NCBI GenBank assembly: GCA_030068145.1
Contig: JAPJBO010000787.1
Span: forward strand, 42,834-106,833
DNA from: Diplonema papillatum
Taxonomy: Eukaryota; Euglenozoa; Diplonemea; Diplonemida; Diplonemidae
Direction of reading: 5' to 3'
Length of the DNA: 64,000 bases
A program made the position numbers and the translations under genes. The notes beneath the pieces were generated by a model. The model saw only the letters and a list, made by a program, of their open reading frames with translations. It was not told the DNA's origin and did no database searches. This document shows positions 1 through 9,244 of this stretch, one piece after another. The first letter of the stretch is position 1, and each line of letters begins with the position of its first letter.

Positions 1-35
1 GACGTTTCTCCTTTTTTCGCGTTTCAAGGTTTTCT

Positions 36-500
36 TCACTTCTTCCGTCCGGGACGACTGTCCCGTCTACGAATGGACAAAAAAGTCGGATCTCCCGCAA
101 AGGTTCGGGTAAGCAACTTGCCGGCAGGCGTCGGCTGCGAGAAAGCGACCTGGTCCCGAGGAACGGCGTAGCCGTACACTAAGTGGTTCCTCGCTGCTTC
201 GACCAGCTGCGTCGCGATGCCGCGCCTGCGGAAGGCGGGCTCTACCCAGATCCGAGACACGCCGCAGATGCAGCCGTGCCCCGACGACAGCAGCGACTTG
301 ACGTGCCGGGCCCGCGACCAGTCCTCCGTTTTTTCGGCGGAAGAACACGACGAACTCTCGGCAGGGCTCCTTCGCACCGCCCGCGGCGCTGCTGGACCAC
401 CAGGGCAGGCTCTCCATCTTCAGCTCTTCGTATGCCAGACGAAGAGGATCACCCAGCACGACAACTCGACAACGCTTCTGCACTGCAGCACCTTCTTAGT
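36..500 (-). pseudogene. Broken copy of the ESCO-like acetyltransferase 3' end
   Basis: The minus strand repeats the last ~130 codons of the gene at 832-1617, including the acetyl-CoA-binding stretch (RRRGIATQLVEAARNHLVYG) and the AFSQPTPAGK motif. Compared with that gene it has lost about 8 bases near 366-373 (the Gly-Ser-Pro segment) and one base near 94-99, so the final GRSDFFV segment is out of frame. It has no N-terminal half of the acetyltransferase domain. It is therefore a frameshifted partial tandem copy. Its near-identity to the intact gene suggests a recent duplication or gene conversion. Confidence 0.85.
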
Positions 501-587
501 GCAGCCCTGCGGTTTGCTGGAAGAACGCGTCGGGTCTTTACGCCGAGAGCGCGGGCACTGGCTGTCGAAACACGTTCCCAGCCAACG

Positions 588-735
588 TCACACATTGCAC
601 TTCTTCGGCCGCAGAACTCTTTTTTTCGGTTTTCGGGATTTCTTCACTTTTTCGCGTGCGGGACGACTGTCCTGTCTACGAGTACTTGAAAAGGTCGGAT
701 CACCGGCGATTGTACCGACGTCAGAAATTGCACTC
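588..735 (-). repeat. Third copy of the ESCO-like gene tail and 3' UTR
   Basis: On the minus strand this repeats the final codons and following ~80 bases of the ESCO-like gene: a degenerate version of the GRSD-F segment, the short hairpin CGGGAC-AGTC-GTCCCG (one stem mismatch here), and an AAAAAGTGAAGA tract. Together with 1-130 and 770-870 this makes three tandem copies of the gene's 3' end. No acetyltransferase coding sequence precedes it. Confidence 0.6.
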
Positions 736-794
736 CTTCGGTGTACAGGACTCTGACGTTTCTCCTTTTTTCGGAGCATTTCGGGGTGTTCTTC

Positions 795-831
795 ACTTTT
801 TGCGGGCGGGACGACTGTCCCGTCCTCGAAT
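795..831 (-). other. Short hairpin just 3' of the ESCO-like stop codon
   Basis: On the minus strand, a 6-bp stem with a 4-base loop (CGGGAC-AGTC-GTCCCG) follows the stop codon within about 20 bases and is followed by AAAAAGTGAAGA. The same hairpin occurs at about 50-65 and, with one mismatch, at about 660-675. The size matches metazoan histone 3' stem-loops, but the sequence does not. The role is unknown. Confidence 0.4.
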
Positions 832-1617
832 CTACGAATACACAAAAAAGTCGGATCTCCCGGCGAAGGTTCGGGCAAGCAACTTGCCGGCAGGCGTCGG
901 CTGCGAGAAAGCGACCTGGTCCCGAGGAACGGCGCAGCCGTACACCAAGTGGTTCCTCGCCGCTTCGACCAGCTGCGTCGCGATGCCGCGCCTGCGGAAG
1001 GCGGGCTCTACCCAGATCCGAGACACGCCGCAGATGCAGCCGTGCCCCGACGACAGCAGCGACTCGACGTGCCGGGCCCGTGACCAGTCCTCCGTTTTTT
1101 CGGCGGAAGAACACGACGAACTCTCGGCAGGGCTCCCCGGCTCCTTCGCACCGCCCGCGGCGCTGCTGGAGGACGAGGGTAGGCTCTCCATCTTCAGCTC
1201 TTTGATGTCCGCGCCACTCTCGACGGTTTCACGGATCAACGCGACTTCTCGGTCACCCGTCACGGCATCGACCATACGCCATGCGGAGCTCAGTTGCTCG
1301 CATACGACGACGCCGACGATGCTTTCCACTCCTTTGTGGGGGGTCACTGCCACGATCACCCGCTTCTGCGATTTGCTGGGCGGGGCGTCGTGTTCCGGTT
1401 CGTCGCGGCCGAGGACCGCTTCCATCCGCGCGTAGACCTCTTGCAGCAGGCCGGCGTTCCGTTTGGCGTCCTCCGGGTGGATTACGATCGTCCGCACGAT
1501 GCCGCTGCCGCGCAGCAGGTCGAAGCCTTGCTCCGGCGACGCAGCACGGCTCCGCTTCCACTTCCACTTTATCGGCGCCGCCCCGCCTGATTCCTCGCGC
1601 TTCCGCTTGCGCGCCAT
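832..1617 (-). CDS. Eco1/ESCO-type cohesin acetyltransferase
   Basis: Family members acetylate lysines of the cohesin subunit Smc3 in the nucleus to establish sister-chromatid cohesion. The first ATG in frame is at 1617 and gives 261 residues; the frame stays open to about 1818, so an upstream exon is possible. After a basic start (ARKRKREE, a likely nuclear signal) comes the first half of the domain (about residues 39-140, with IVIHPED and the VVGVVVCEQL-like strand). After a Ser/Ala-rich linker comes the C-terminal half, CGVSRIWV, RRRGIATQLVEAARNHLVYG, AFSQPTPAGKL and GRSDFFVYS. The human counterpart reads AFSDPTPDGK; the Asp considered catalytic there is Gln here. The C2H2 zinc finger usually found before this domain is not visible. 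Two damaged copies of the 3' end lie downstream. Confidence 0.8.
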   Translation of the reverse strand: MARKRKREESGGAAPIKWKWKRSRAASPEQGFDLLRGSGIVRTIVIHPEDAKRNAGLLQEVYARMEAVLGRDEPEHDAPPSKSQKRVIVAVTPHKGVESIVGVVVCEQLSSAWRMVDAVTGDREVALIRETVESGADIKELKMESLPSSSSSAAGGAKEPGSPAESSSCSSAEKTEDWSRARHVESLLSSGHGCICGVSRIWVEPAFRRRGIATQLVEAARNHLVYGCAVPRDQVAFSQPTPAGKLLARTFAGRSDFFVYS

Positions 1618-1854
1618 CGCACCCAGAACCCCCTTCCCCAGGTCCTGGTCGCTTAGACTGGCGTCCCCGACATCATGAATGAGGCTATTCGGGCGCCAGT
1701 ATCTACCACGCAACGAGAGGCAGTGTTCTGCCTGAACTTTATACCTTGCAAGACCCTCTATTGTGCGAACCTGCCAATCCCGCGTTTCGGCGTTTATTCT
1801 TTTTTTTGCTGGCAACAACGATGCCAGACTCTACCTTCCTTCGGAAGCTTTCAC

Positions 1855-1985
1855 GAGGGGCAGCAGCTTGCGCTGAACACAAGCTCGTAGAGACGGTCAG
1901 CCACCGGGCAGAGTGGACGAGGTTGTGGCACTGTGCTGCCTTCGACTCAAGCTTTGCAAGCTGTGGTTGACCGTCTCGTTCCTTG
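1855..1985. repeat. Fold-back repeat, copy 1
   Basis: About 120 bases running from GCGCTGAACACAAGCTCGT to GACCGTC. Near the ends, GACGGTCAGCCAC pairs with GTGGTTGACCGTC, so the unit can fold into a stem. A second copy, about 88% similar by eye, lies at 35462-35592 in the same orientation. No RNA family is recognised. Confidence 0.6.
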
Positions 1986-2847
1986 GACCCGGACTTATTT
2001 CTTCTTCTGGCAACAACGATCACCGGGGCGACAAGTTGGTTGACGAGAGCACGCGTTCGTTTCTCGATGCGTTCACCCGGAAGATGCGTTCCGTGTGGCC
2101 AGATGCACACATAAGCAAGAAAGACAAAGGGAGAGCGGGGTGATTGCAGCGAGACCACCTGCAATGGCCGCGAACGCCTCGCCGAAAAAAAAAGCACAGA
2201 AGAAAGCGTGATAACGTGACCACTCGGGGGCCCGCCAGCATGATGTGTGGGGCTAAATGTGCCGTCTATGTCCACAAGTCCCGGATGATGCGGTCGTCTC
2301 TTTTTGAAGGAAGGCCTGGCCCTTGAGACGCTTCACGCGAGGACAGGATGCTAACTGTCCTGGACAGGCTGCAATATCTTCGTCTTGCGGGTGCAAAAAT
2401 GAGGGGACACCAAAACCTTTTTGCATCGGGCCGGAGTGTGGACCGCCATAGATCATGGGCTGAAAGCCTCTGGCCGACAGAACATCCATAACTTCGGGGT
2501 CGATGACTTGGTTGTGCAAGCCCAGCATCAGCAGAATACGTAGGTAAGAGTACGTGGTGAAACCACCCTTCGTACAGGAGACTCTAGGTAACTGTGCATG
2601 TACCGAGCTCTTGACATCCTCTTCGCACCTGATGAGGGCAGATTCACCTACTCTATAACTCTACTGCTTCGTAACCAACTTTCTACAACGATGCGTTGCG
2701 CTGTTCTGGGAGCCTCCTTCAGCAGGGCAGCAAGCACGGACCGCTTCTTGCGCATCTTCATCGGGCACAGGTAGTGTTTTCGAGTGGCTATAGCTTGCGC
2801 TGGCCTTTCTCGCCTTGTTTGCAGGCAACACGAGAGATACGAGGTGC
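1986..2847. other. Intergenic; weak exon candidate at 2253-2528
   Basis: No convincing gene. The minus strand at 2253-2528 has an open frame whose first part (MLGLHNQVIDPEVMDVLSAR, then a GGPHSGPMQKGFGV segment) has a protein-like composition. It degenerates afterwards and no family is recognised. It could be an isolated exon or chance. Confidence 0.2.
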
Positions 2848-3135
2848 ACGCTAGCACAAAGCTGTACATGCATGATGACACAATGCTGCACCTGCATGTC
2901 ACCAGCAATGCAATGCACGATTACAATGCAATGTACGATCGCACGATGCTAGCGGTAGTGCAATACACGCTAGCACAAAGCTGTACATGCATGATGACAC
3001 AATGCTGCACCTGCACGTCACCAGCAACGCAATGCACGATGACAATGCAATGTATGATCGCACGATGCTAGCGGTAGTGCAATACACGCTAGCACCATGC
3101 AGCATTTGCATGCCAGCAGTAATGCACGCTAGCTC
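2848..3135. repeat. 119-bp tandem repeat, about 2.4 copies
   Basis: Units begin ACGCTAGCACAAAGCTGTAC at 2848 and 2967, and a third partial unit starts at 3086. Each is rich in GCATG/GTAC-type short palindromes and TGCA words. After 3105 the array decays into CTAGCAC/GCACTGCA words to about 3200. No coding role is seen. Confidence 0.85.
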
Positions 3136-3199
3136 AAGCACTGCATGCCACATGCCATGCCAGCACAAGCACTGCACACCAGCAGCAGTACTGCCTGCC

Positions 3200-4012
3200 A
3201 GCACAAATGTCAGCAAACCGAGACCGGGTTTAGCCGTTGTGGAACAAGAAGTCCTGCGAGAATTTTGTTTTGTGAACGGGGGTGTCCAAGTCTACGTCGA
3301 TGCAAATCTTGCACGCTGCATCCTCGGCTCTGTGTGTGTGTGGGTATGTTTAAATTCAGGGCTTGAAGTGGGTAACGGCAGTCGCCACCTGGGTCACAGT
3401 TTTGAGTCCTGTTCCGAAACTCGCTCGCACGGGGAAGTGGCGCGAATCACTTGCTGCCAAGCATTCTGCAATGCTGACGACTGCCACCCCTTGTGTGTGG
3501 GTGTGTGTGTGTGTGTGTGTGCCGCGTCTGGGCGCGCGTCAGAATCGGGTCGTTGATGTACGCCTCTAGCAAGAAGACTGTGCCGGCGGTGCACACCGAA
3601 GCCCGACGCTGGAAAAAGAATCTCCGGGTAAGAACTGTGTGCCACCAAGGTCCGAGACATTTTTCCGGGAAGCCATCGAGTGGAAAGGGAGCAAGACGCC
3701 GCACTATAACTCTGCCCCTGTCTCGAAGTGAAAAGGGTCACTTTTGGGGCCCGGGCATGGATCAGATGATGGACCGGCGTAAACTGCTGCACAGCCTTGC
3801 AGCCCGCGAGCCCTGGCCGGCCACATGAAACAGTGAGTTTGGCAGGTGAACATTTCTGGTTTGACTTCGTCTAAATCATTCTGAAACCCCCTCGATGAAG
3901 AAATCACTTTCAATCTACAGCTGAATTCAGCTGGTCTCACACTGTTGCAGCTAACACACGCGATATTCACATTCACTGATGAGGTTCGCTAGATGTGAGT
4001 TGGTTTGTTGTC
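3200..4012. other. Intergenic with GT microsatellites
   Basis: Short GT runs lie at about 3330-3345 and 3493-3522. The open frames here are short or formed by the GT run. No gene or known repeat was recognised. Confidence 0.5.
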
Positions 4013-5400
4013 TTATCTGCAAAACGGTAGTACAAACTGACTCAGAAACCCGTTGAAGAATCTGTCTAAGTATGCCTGCACACAGCTGGAAAAAGAAGAG
4101 AGGGCGTACTTCATGACGAACTTGCCCTCAATGACATCGTGTTTGTTGATCGGCAAATCCTCCTCGAGCGTGAAGCACGTTTGCTGCCAGTGCGTCACTG
4201 GGTATTCGGGAGACGCGAAGAAGTTGAAGCCCTTCCACCCGTGCTTGCGAAGACCGAAGGACACGTATGCGATCAAGTAGTTCATGAACTTGCCTTCGAC
4301 TCGGGACAGCAGCTCGAAACTCTGCGTTGTGTTTTGGTTAATGCCTGATAAGAGGGGCAGGACATCTTTAATGTGAAAGCTTGCGTGAAAATCCGGTGCT
4401 TTAAAGTCACCGGGTGACCTTCGTCGAATGAGTTCTTTTGTAGAACTTTTAGTACTAGCAATCTGGAGGTAGTTGTCTACTGCGTCTTTTTGGTGGTTAA
4501 TCACAATCCATGCCGTGAAAAAGGAGCGGGAGAAGTTCAAGTGGGGTAATCAATCAGCCGACGCGCACAAACAAAACGAAGCGCCTTTTTTTGTAGAGCT
4601 AAAGTTCGCTTGGCTCCGTCTCTAGGGTTGCTTGCAACCAAGGTTGAAAATGGCTTGCAGGTAAGAAAAGTCGCGAGGAACTGCTTTCACGCGCATACCG
4701 ATTCAATGTCGCAGTCTTTTTCGGTCATAGTGTACGCGTTGAGGGTGTGGAGGACCACCGGCGCCGTGACGCACTGCTCGCGGGGTATCGGGGACACCAC
4801 GGGCGACGTGTACACCAGCGGCTTCATCGCACTCATTTTGAACCCGTACACGTTGTCCCAGAAGCCGATCGCGCTGCTTTTGTAGGCCCTGTCCCAGCAC
4901 GCGGTGAGGTGCAGCGACGCCGTGTCGGGGATGATCGCGCCGTCCTCTTTCAGGTAGAGCTCGCGGGCTTTGATGAGTTGTTTGGTGATGGGGTGGTTGG
5001 ACAACAGGTGTCCGACCCACTCGCAGAAGATGATGTCGACGGAGTGCGGCTCAATCGGGAACTCGTGCTTGCCGACGACTCCCCGATAAAACACGCACTT
5101 GTCGGCCAGCCCGTTGTCGGCGGCGATCCCTGTAGCCTTCGTGACGATGCTGCTGGGTTCTATGCCGATGACCTTCGCCGCGCCGCCGTCGCGGGCGCAC
5201 TGCATGGACAGCAAGCCGAGCCCGCTCTCGATGATGAGGATCGTCTTCCCCTGCATCCGCGACGCGTTCTCCAAGATGCACCCGGCCAAGGTCCCCTGCA
5301 ACGCGCCGTCTTTTATGCTCTGCTCGTGCGTCGTGAAACGCGCCCTGGGGTCGAAGTAAAAGTCGGCGCTCGTGGCCGTCTTTTCGTCCTCGTTCGTCAT
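4013..5400 (-). CDS. PRMT-like protein with degraded active site (two exons)
   Basis: PRMTs transfer methyl groups from S-adenosylmethionine to arginines. I read exon 1 as 5400-4699 (234 codons, ATG start), an intron 4698-4322 (gtatgc...cgcag, 377 bp) and exon 2 as 4321-4013 (102 codons). The 336-residue product matches the ~350 residues usual for PRMT1. Both splice sites are phase 0, and the join (...CDIES|SFELLS...) aligns with PRMT1 without a gap. Visible parts are YFDPRARFTTHE (about 15-25), motif I region KTILIIESGLGLLS (52-65), VIGIEPSS (77-84), CEWVG (126-130) and the THW loop (277-279). In motif I the usual VLDVGSGTG has Ile, Glu and Leu at the Asp, first Gly and Thr positions. The second Glu of the double-E loop is His136. 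It is probably a pseudoenzyme or has altered specificity. The intron carries a family A relic, and a piece of exon 1 is duplicated upstream. Confidence 0.8.
4368..4430 (-). repeat. Family A retroposon relic inside the PRMT-like intron
   Basis: The plus strand reads GTGAAAGCTTGCGTGAAAAT, then CCGGTGCTTTAAAGTCACCG, then GGTGACCTTCGTCG. This is a diverged copy of the family A 3' end (compare 32211-32270). It sits between the inferred splice sites. Confidence 0.75.
4583..4615 (-). repeat. Family A tail fragment in the PRMT-like intron
   Basis: A T run followed by GTAGAGCTAAAGTTCGCTTG on the plus strand. This is only the outermost ~30 bases of family A, in the same orientation as the other copies. 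Confidence 0.55.
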
Positions 5401-5617
5401 CTCGGCTGAGAGAAAATTTAGACCCTCGGATCGGGTAGGAGGGCGTGAACAACGGCTGTTTCTGCACCCGTGTTATATCTTTTTCGCCCCCCCCCCCTTA
5501 TGTTTTTTTTCTGGAGACGGGTGGTCCTCTTTTTCTCTTCTTGATGCCTGGCGAGCTGATTGTCGTCGTTGGATATGTGCACCCCCGTAAAGTCGAAACA
5601 GTTTCTGCAGGCTGGAA

Positions 5618-5703
5618 GTCAGGACTGAAAGCACGTGGTTGTGCTTCGTGAGCCGTGCCCTGGGGTCAAAGGAGACGGTAGCCGTCGTCCCACCAAAGTC
5701 CAC
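5618..5703 (-). pseudogene. Fragment of PRMT-like exon 1
   Basis: On the minus strand, ATVSFDPRARLTKHNHVLS resembles the start of the neighbouring gene (ADFYFDPRARFTTHEQSIKD). At DNA level, CGTGAGCCGTGCCCTGGGGT (plus) matches CGTGAAACGCGCCCTGGGGT in exon 1. The rest of the methyltransferase domain is absent. It is a partial duplicate just upstream of the intact gene; an alternative first exon is less likely. Confidence 0.65.
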
Positions 5704-6439
5704 CCATTCCGGTCGAGAAAGTCGAGAATTCTTAGAGTTAAAGTTCGCTTGAGATGCCGGTATTCGCGAGGAAACGTGCTAGTGCACTCGCTGGTTAGCT
5801 CCAGGTTCTTTTGAAAGAAATGAAGAGGGGAAGCTGGCTGCTCAAAACCCGGGCACGTGTGCAGGCTTTGTTCGTTGCCACGTGGGGTTAGTGCGGCAGA
5901 TACTCGTTAGGCTAGAGGCGGTAGTTTATCGTGGTGGGCGTGTTGCGTTTGCGATGAAACTAACGTTGAGCGGTAGAGAGTGAGAGAGAGAGAGAGAGAG
6001 ACAGAAGAGCTAGCGATCCGACTTTTCATGCTTCCTTCAGGAAACTGTTTGTCCTCTGCGCTTCTCACGTGAGGCAGGCACGTTAGTCTAAAGGCGGTAG
6101 CTAATCGTGGTGGGCGTGTTCGAAGTGCCCAGCAGCGGTCCGAGTGCCAGAAGGGGAAGGGGGGTCCACGAAAAACGCCCTGACCTAGCCCAAATTCTGG
6201 CCGTTCGGTGCCCAGGAAGTTAACGCCACCCCCCGCGATCTTGCGACGAGAATAAAAGTGGCGAACTAAGGTAAACTTCTCGGGCGGCCGCGACTGCCTC
6301 CGCTGCCTGCCACTCGCACGAGCGCTTTGAAGCCGCTCAGCGAACCAGCGCTACCCGGGCGTCCAGGGGAAGGTGGGAGGACTAGCGGGGCCAAAACGAA
6401 CAAAATGTGCAAACGCGCCGATCAGGGGGAATTTGATGC
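5704..6439. other. Intergenic: family A tail and GA run
   Basis: A family A tail fragment lies at 5735-5768 (TTCTTAGAGTTAAAGTTCGC). A GA microsatellite lies at 5980-6002. GTGGTGGGCGTGTT and a GGCGGTAG-type word occur twice (about 5915-5945 and 6085-6120), marking a short direct repeat. No gene is seen. Confidence 0.5.
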
Positions 6440-6600
6440 ATTCGTGGGAGAACAGACCAGAAGCTTGCACCAGCCGGGGGAGAGGTTAAAGGACTGGCGG
6501 GCTGGGACCCGAAGAGCGAAAGGGTGCATGAAGTGCAAACGCAATGAGAGGTTCGAACGCTTCGTCATGTATCGCCACGCTCGTGGGTCAGTGTACCCAT
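6440..6600 (-). pseudogene. Broken copy of the P-loop gene's C-terminal region
   Basis: Minus-strand translation gives ARQSFNLSPGWCKLLV, close to ARQSFVLPPSRCQLLV in the intact gene, preceded by a diverged SNLSLRLHF-type segment matching FQPLITLPPGYL. The DNA at 6470-6600 aligns with 6975-7110. It lies 3' of the gene's stop codon and is not in frame with it. It is a damaged local duplicate of about 50 codons. Confidence 0.65.
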
Positions 6601-6642
6601 CAAAAGACAGAGAACTACAGCCGCGCCTCCCTATTCGTAGCT

Positions 6643-8643
6643 TCATCGGCTCTTCCCATTCGCACCAAGGGGTGTGTAGTCGAGCACGAAGTCCTTCCCG
6701 TCGGCGGTGAACTCGTCGACGCCGTACAAGGAACCCAGCAGGAACAGATCCGTGAAGTCCACGGTCGTCGCTTCCGCCGCCTTCGCCTGGCATTCCCCGT
6801 GCACGGTCGCGAGCACCGCCGCCGGAGCCTCGCCCGCAGGGGGCCGCTGGAGCCCATCCACAAACACGGCAGCGCGCTCCTGCATGATGGCGACGGCAGT
6901 CCCCGTTTTCGGAAGCGCGTACCCTTCCCCGAACGCGGTCTGCCACGAGACCACGGTGGTGCCGGCGCCAGGCGGACGGACCAGAAGCTGGCACCGGCTG
7001 GGGGGCAGGACGAAGGACTGGCGGGCCAAGCGGGCAGATATCGGGGAGAACGCGGACCGAAGGTATCCGGGGGGCAGCGTGATGAGGGGTTGGAATGATT
7101 CGTCGTAGATCGACGCGTGCTCCTGCTCGTGGGACAGGTGGTCGACGAGCTCGCAAAAAGAGTCCTCCGTCAGCAGCAGGGTAGGATCATGCCTCCGCAG
7201 CAGCACGCCAACCATCTGATTCGCGACAACGTCCAGCAACTGCTCCGCATTCGGCTCCACATCGCGAAGCATTCTGTGCAACGTCTGCAGTATGCCAGCG
7301 TATCTATACCCGCCCCCTGGAGTCACGTGCTCCGCGTCGTACAGGGCCACGTCTCGGAACCCTGCCTGTCTGGCGGCGTCGGTTGCACGCTGCCTCTCCG
7401 CTTCGGGCGTGTCCCTCGCGAAAATCAGCAACTTCGGCATTTCGCGCCTCCCTTGCTTCTTGAGAACCGCGACGAGCCTCTCGAAGCGCGCGCGGACCGA
7501 GCCGTGCACCGGAGCCGCCCCCTCTGCCTTGGCCCCATCTGCCTTAACTTCCTCTGCCTTGGCCCCATCTGCCTCAACTTCCTCTGCCTTGGCCCCCTCT
7601 ACCCTAGCCCCATCTGCCTCAACCTCCTCTGCCTTGGCCCCCTCTACCCTAGCCCCATCTGCCTCAACCTCCTCTGCCTTGGCCCCCTCTACCCTAGCCC
7701 CATCTGCCTTAACTTCCTCTGCCTTGGCCCCCTCTGCCCTAGCCCTATCTGCCTTCGCTCCTTCTGCCTTGGCCCCATCTGCCTTAACTTCCTCTGCCTT
7801 GGCCCCCTCTGCCCTAGCCCCATCTGCCTTAACTCCTTCTGCCTTGGCTCCCTCTGCCCTAGCCCCATCTGCCTTAACTCCTTCTGCCTTGGCCCCATCT
7901 GCCTTAACTTCCTCTGCCTTGGCCCCCTCTGCCCTAGCCCCATCTGCCTTAACTCCTTCTGCCTTGGCCCCATCTGTCTTGGCCTCCTCTGCCTTGGCTT
8001 CCTCCGCCTCGGCCGCAGGCCCGGCCAGGAAGTAGGCGACGGTGTCGACGGCGGCCAGCAACCCGCCGAAGGACGCGTAGATGTCCTCCTTCCCGCGGGG
8101 GGGCGCCCGCATGGCTTGCAGCGCGTCTCCGCCGATTTCGATGACCCGCAAGAAGACGTGCGTGAGCTTCGAGAGGCGCTCGAGGCGAGCTCGGGACGGC
8201 GCCGTGTCCTCCTTGAACTCGTCGTCGTCAAGGAACATCGCGTACTCACTCGACGGGATGACGACGGACCCGTGGCAAAGCTCGGTTTGGAAGAAGGAAA
8301 ACCGGCGGTACTCGAGGGAACGGAGCAAGTTCTTCACCTCCGCTTCGGTGACCCCGAACCAGATGTTGTAGAACGCGGAGGTGTCGTACTTCAACGCCTG
8401 CAGAATCTGCACGCTCCCTGAGGTGAGGCCGGCGAGGAACGTCGTCTTGCCCGCTCCCTTGTCGCCGGTGACGAGCACGGTCGCGGCGCCCATGCGCTCG
8501 TCGCCCCCGCCCCAGTTCTCGTGCGTCAGGTCGTAGTTGTGCTCGTGTCGCTCCTGGCAGATGACGGTCACCCCGCCGCTGCCCCGCATCGTCCGGATCT
8601 TCTCGTCGACGCAGCCCGAGAGCTCGGCGAGGGCCGCCTCCAT
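6643..8643 (-). CDS. P-loop GTPase-like protein with Ala/Glu/Lys/Gly repeat insert
   Basis: A single open frame of 666 residues with an ATG at 8643. A Walker A motif, GDKGAGKTT, lies at residues 60-68 after the strand TVLVT. Downstream, VFLRVIEIGGD could be the switch II strand. After the insert, PKLLIFARD could occupy the G4 (N/TKxD) position. This order suggests a Ras/Arf-like fold, but I do not recognise the exact family. Residues about 212-380 are a repeat of KAEGAKADGARAEG-type units lying between the putative switch II and G4 regions. The C-terminal ~200 residues (VDHLSHEQEHASIYDESFQP, then a PPGYLRSAFSPISARLARQS segment) are unknown. A nucleotide-dependent scaffold or regulator is a guess. 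A broken partial copy of the C-terminal region lies directly downstream. Confidence 0.75.
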   Translation of the reverse strand: MEAALAELSGCVDEKIRTMRGSGGVTVICQERHEHNYDLTHENWGGGDERMGAATVLVTGDKGAGKTTFLAGLTSGSVQILQALKYDTSAFYNIWFGVTEAEVKNLLRSLEYRRFSFFQTELCHGSVVIPSSEYAMFLDDDEFKEDTAPSRARLERLSKLTHVFLRVIEIGGDALQAMRAPPRGKEDIYASFGGLLAAVDTVAYFLAGPAAEAEEAKAEEAKTDGAKAEGVKADGARAEGAKAEEVKADGAKAEGVKADGARAEGAKAEGVKADGARAEGAKAEEVKADGAKAEGAKADRARAEGAKAEEVKADGARVEGAKAEEVEADGARVEGAKAEEVEADGARVEGAKAEEVEADGAKAEEVKADGAKAEGAAPVHGSVRARFERLVAVLKKQGRREMPKLLIFARDTPEAERQRATDAARQAGFRDVALYDAEHVTPGGGYRYAGILQTLHRMLRDVEPNAEQLLDVVANQMVGVLLRRHDPTLLLTEDSFCELVDHLSHEQEHASIYDESFQPLITLPPGYLRSAFSPISARLARQSFVLPPSRCQLLVRPPGAGTTVVSWQTAFGEGYALPKTGTAVAIMQERAAVFVDGLQRPPAGEAPAAVLATVHGECQAKAAEATTVDFTDLFLLGSLYGVDEFTADGKDFVLDYTPLGANGKSR
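7520..8010 (-). repeat. In-frame 15/30-bp repeat within the P-loop gene
   Basis: Runs of TCTGCCTTGGCCCCATCTGC with higher-order 60-bp periodicity (plus strand). Unit lengths are multiples of three, so the host frame is kept. It codes for K/R-A-E/D-G-A pentads. The opposite-strand frames stay open only because of the repeat. Confidence 0.9.
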
Positions 8644-8659
8644 TTTTGCGGGTCTCTTC

Positions 8660-9244
8660 CCTTTCGTACCTTCTTTTTCGTGGGGCCGACACGCCGTGTC
8701 AAACCTGTGAAAGCGTGTTCATCTGATTCCGAAGCAAAACATGCTTTGCTGAACGCTTTCGCCGGGCACCACCAAAAACCAGACGATATGTGTGCTACAG
8801 CACATTTCCTTTCAGACTATCGCAGTTGGTGTCCAGAAAGATTGTTGCTGGTTGTGCTTCGCCTTCAGCTCCGCTCTAACTTTGTAAGGAGTCTTCTCTC
8901 TTTGTTCTCCTTTGGTCGGGCGGGTGTGCGTTTCTTGGTGAGTTGAACCTGCTGTATCTGCTCTGCTGGCAGACGAAAGCACAGCGAAGACCATGGCTTA
9001 TCCCTGCAGCAAAGCAACCTTGCACTGCACTAGATTTCTTGCACGAAACAAGCGCCCAAGAGCGATGTTCACTTTGTGAAGGTCAATGTTTACAAAAAGA
9101 ATGAAAAAATCAAGAAACGAAAACGAAAGAAGGAACGGGGGGAGGGGTGTTGTTAAAAAAAAAAACAAAAAACGTTTCAAAACTTTGAAATGCGGAAGCA
9201 AAAAAAAAAGAAGAAGAAGAGCCTAGGGACAAAACCAACGGAAA
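8660..9244. other. Intergenic, upstream of the P-loop gene
   Basis: Likely contains the promoter of the minus-strand gene starting at 8643, but no TATA or initiator motif is clear. A-rich stretches lie at 9150-9220. No gene was recognised. Confidence 0.4.

Noticed and set aside
4322..4540. Extending PRMT exon 2 upstream through family A sequence, giving a repeat-derived peptide (RRRSPGDFKAPDFHASFHIK)
   Set aside because: An acceptor at 4322 (cgcag) joins exon 1 in phase and aligns with PRMT1 without a gap, so the repeat is intronic.
7117..8421. 434-codon plus-strand frame with repeated LCLGPICLN-type sequence
   Set aside because: It is antisense to the P-loop gene and kept open only by the 15-bp repeat.
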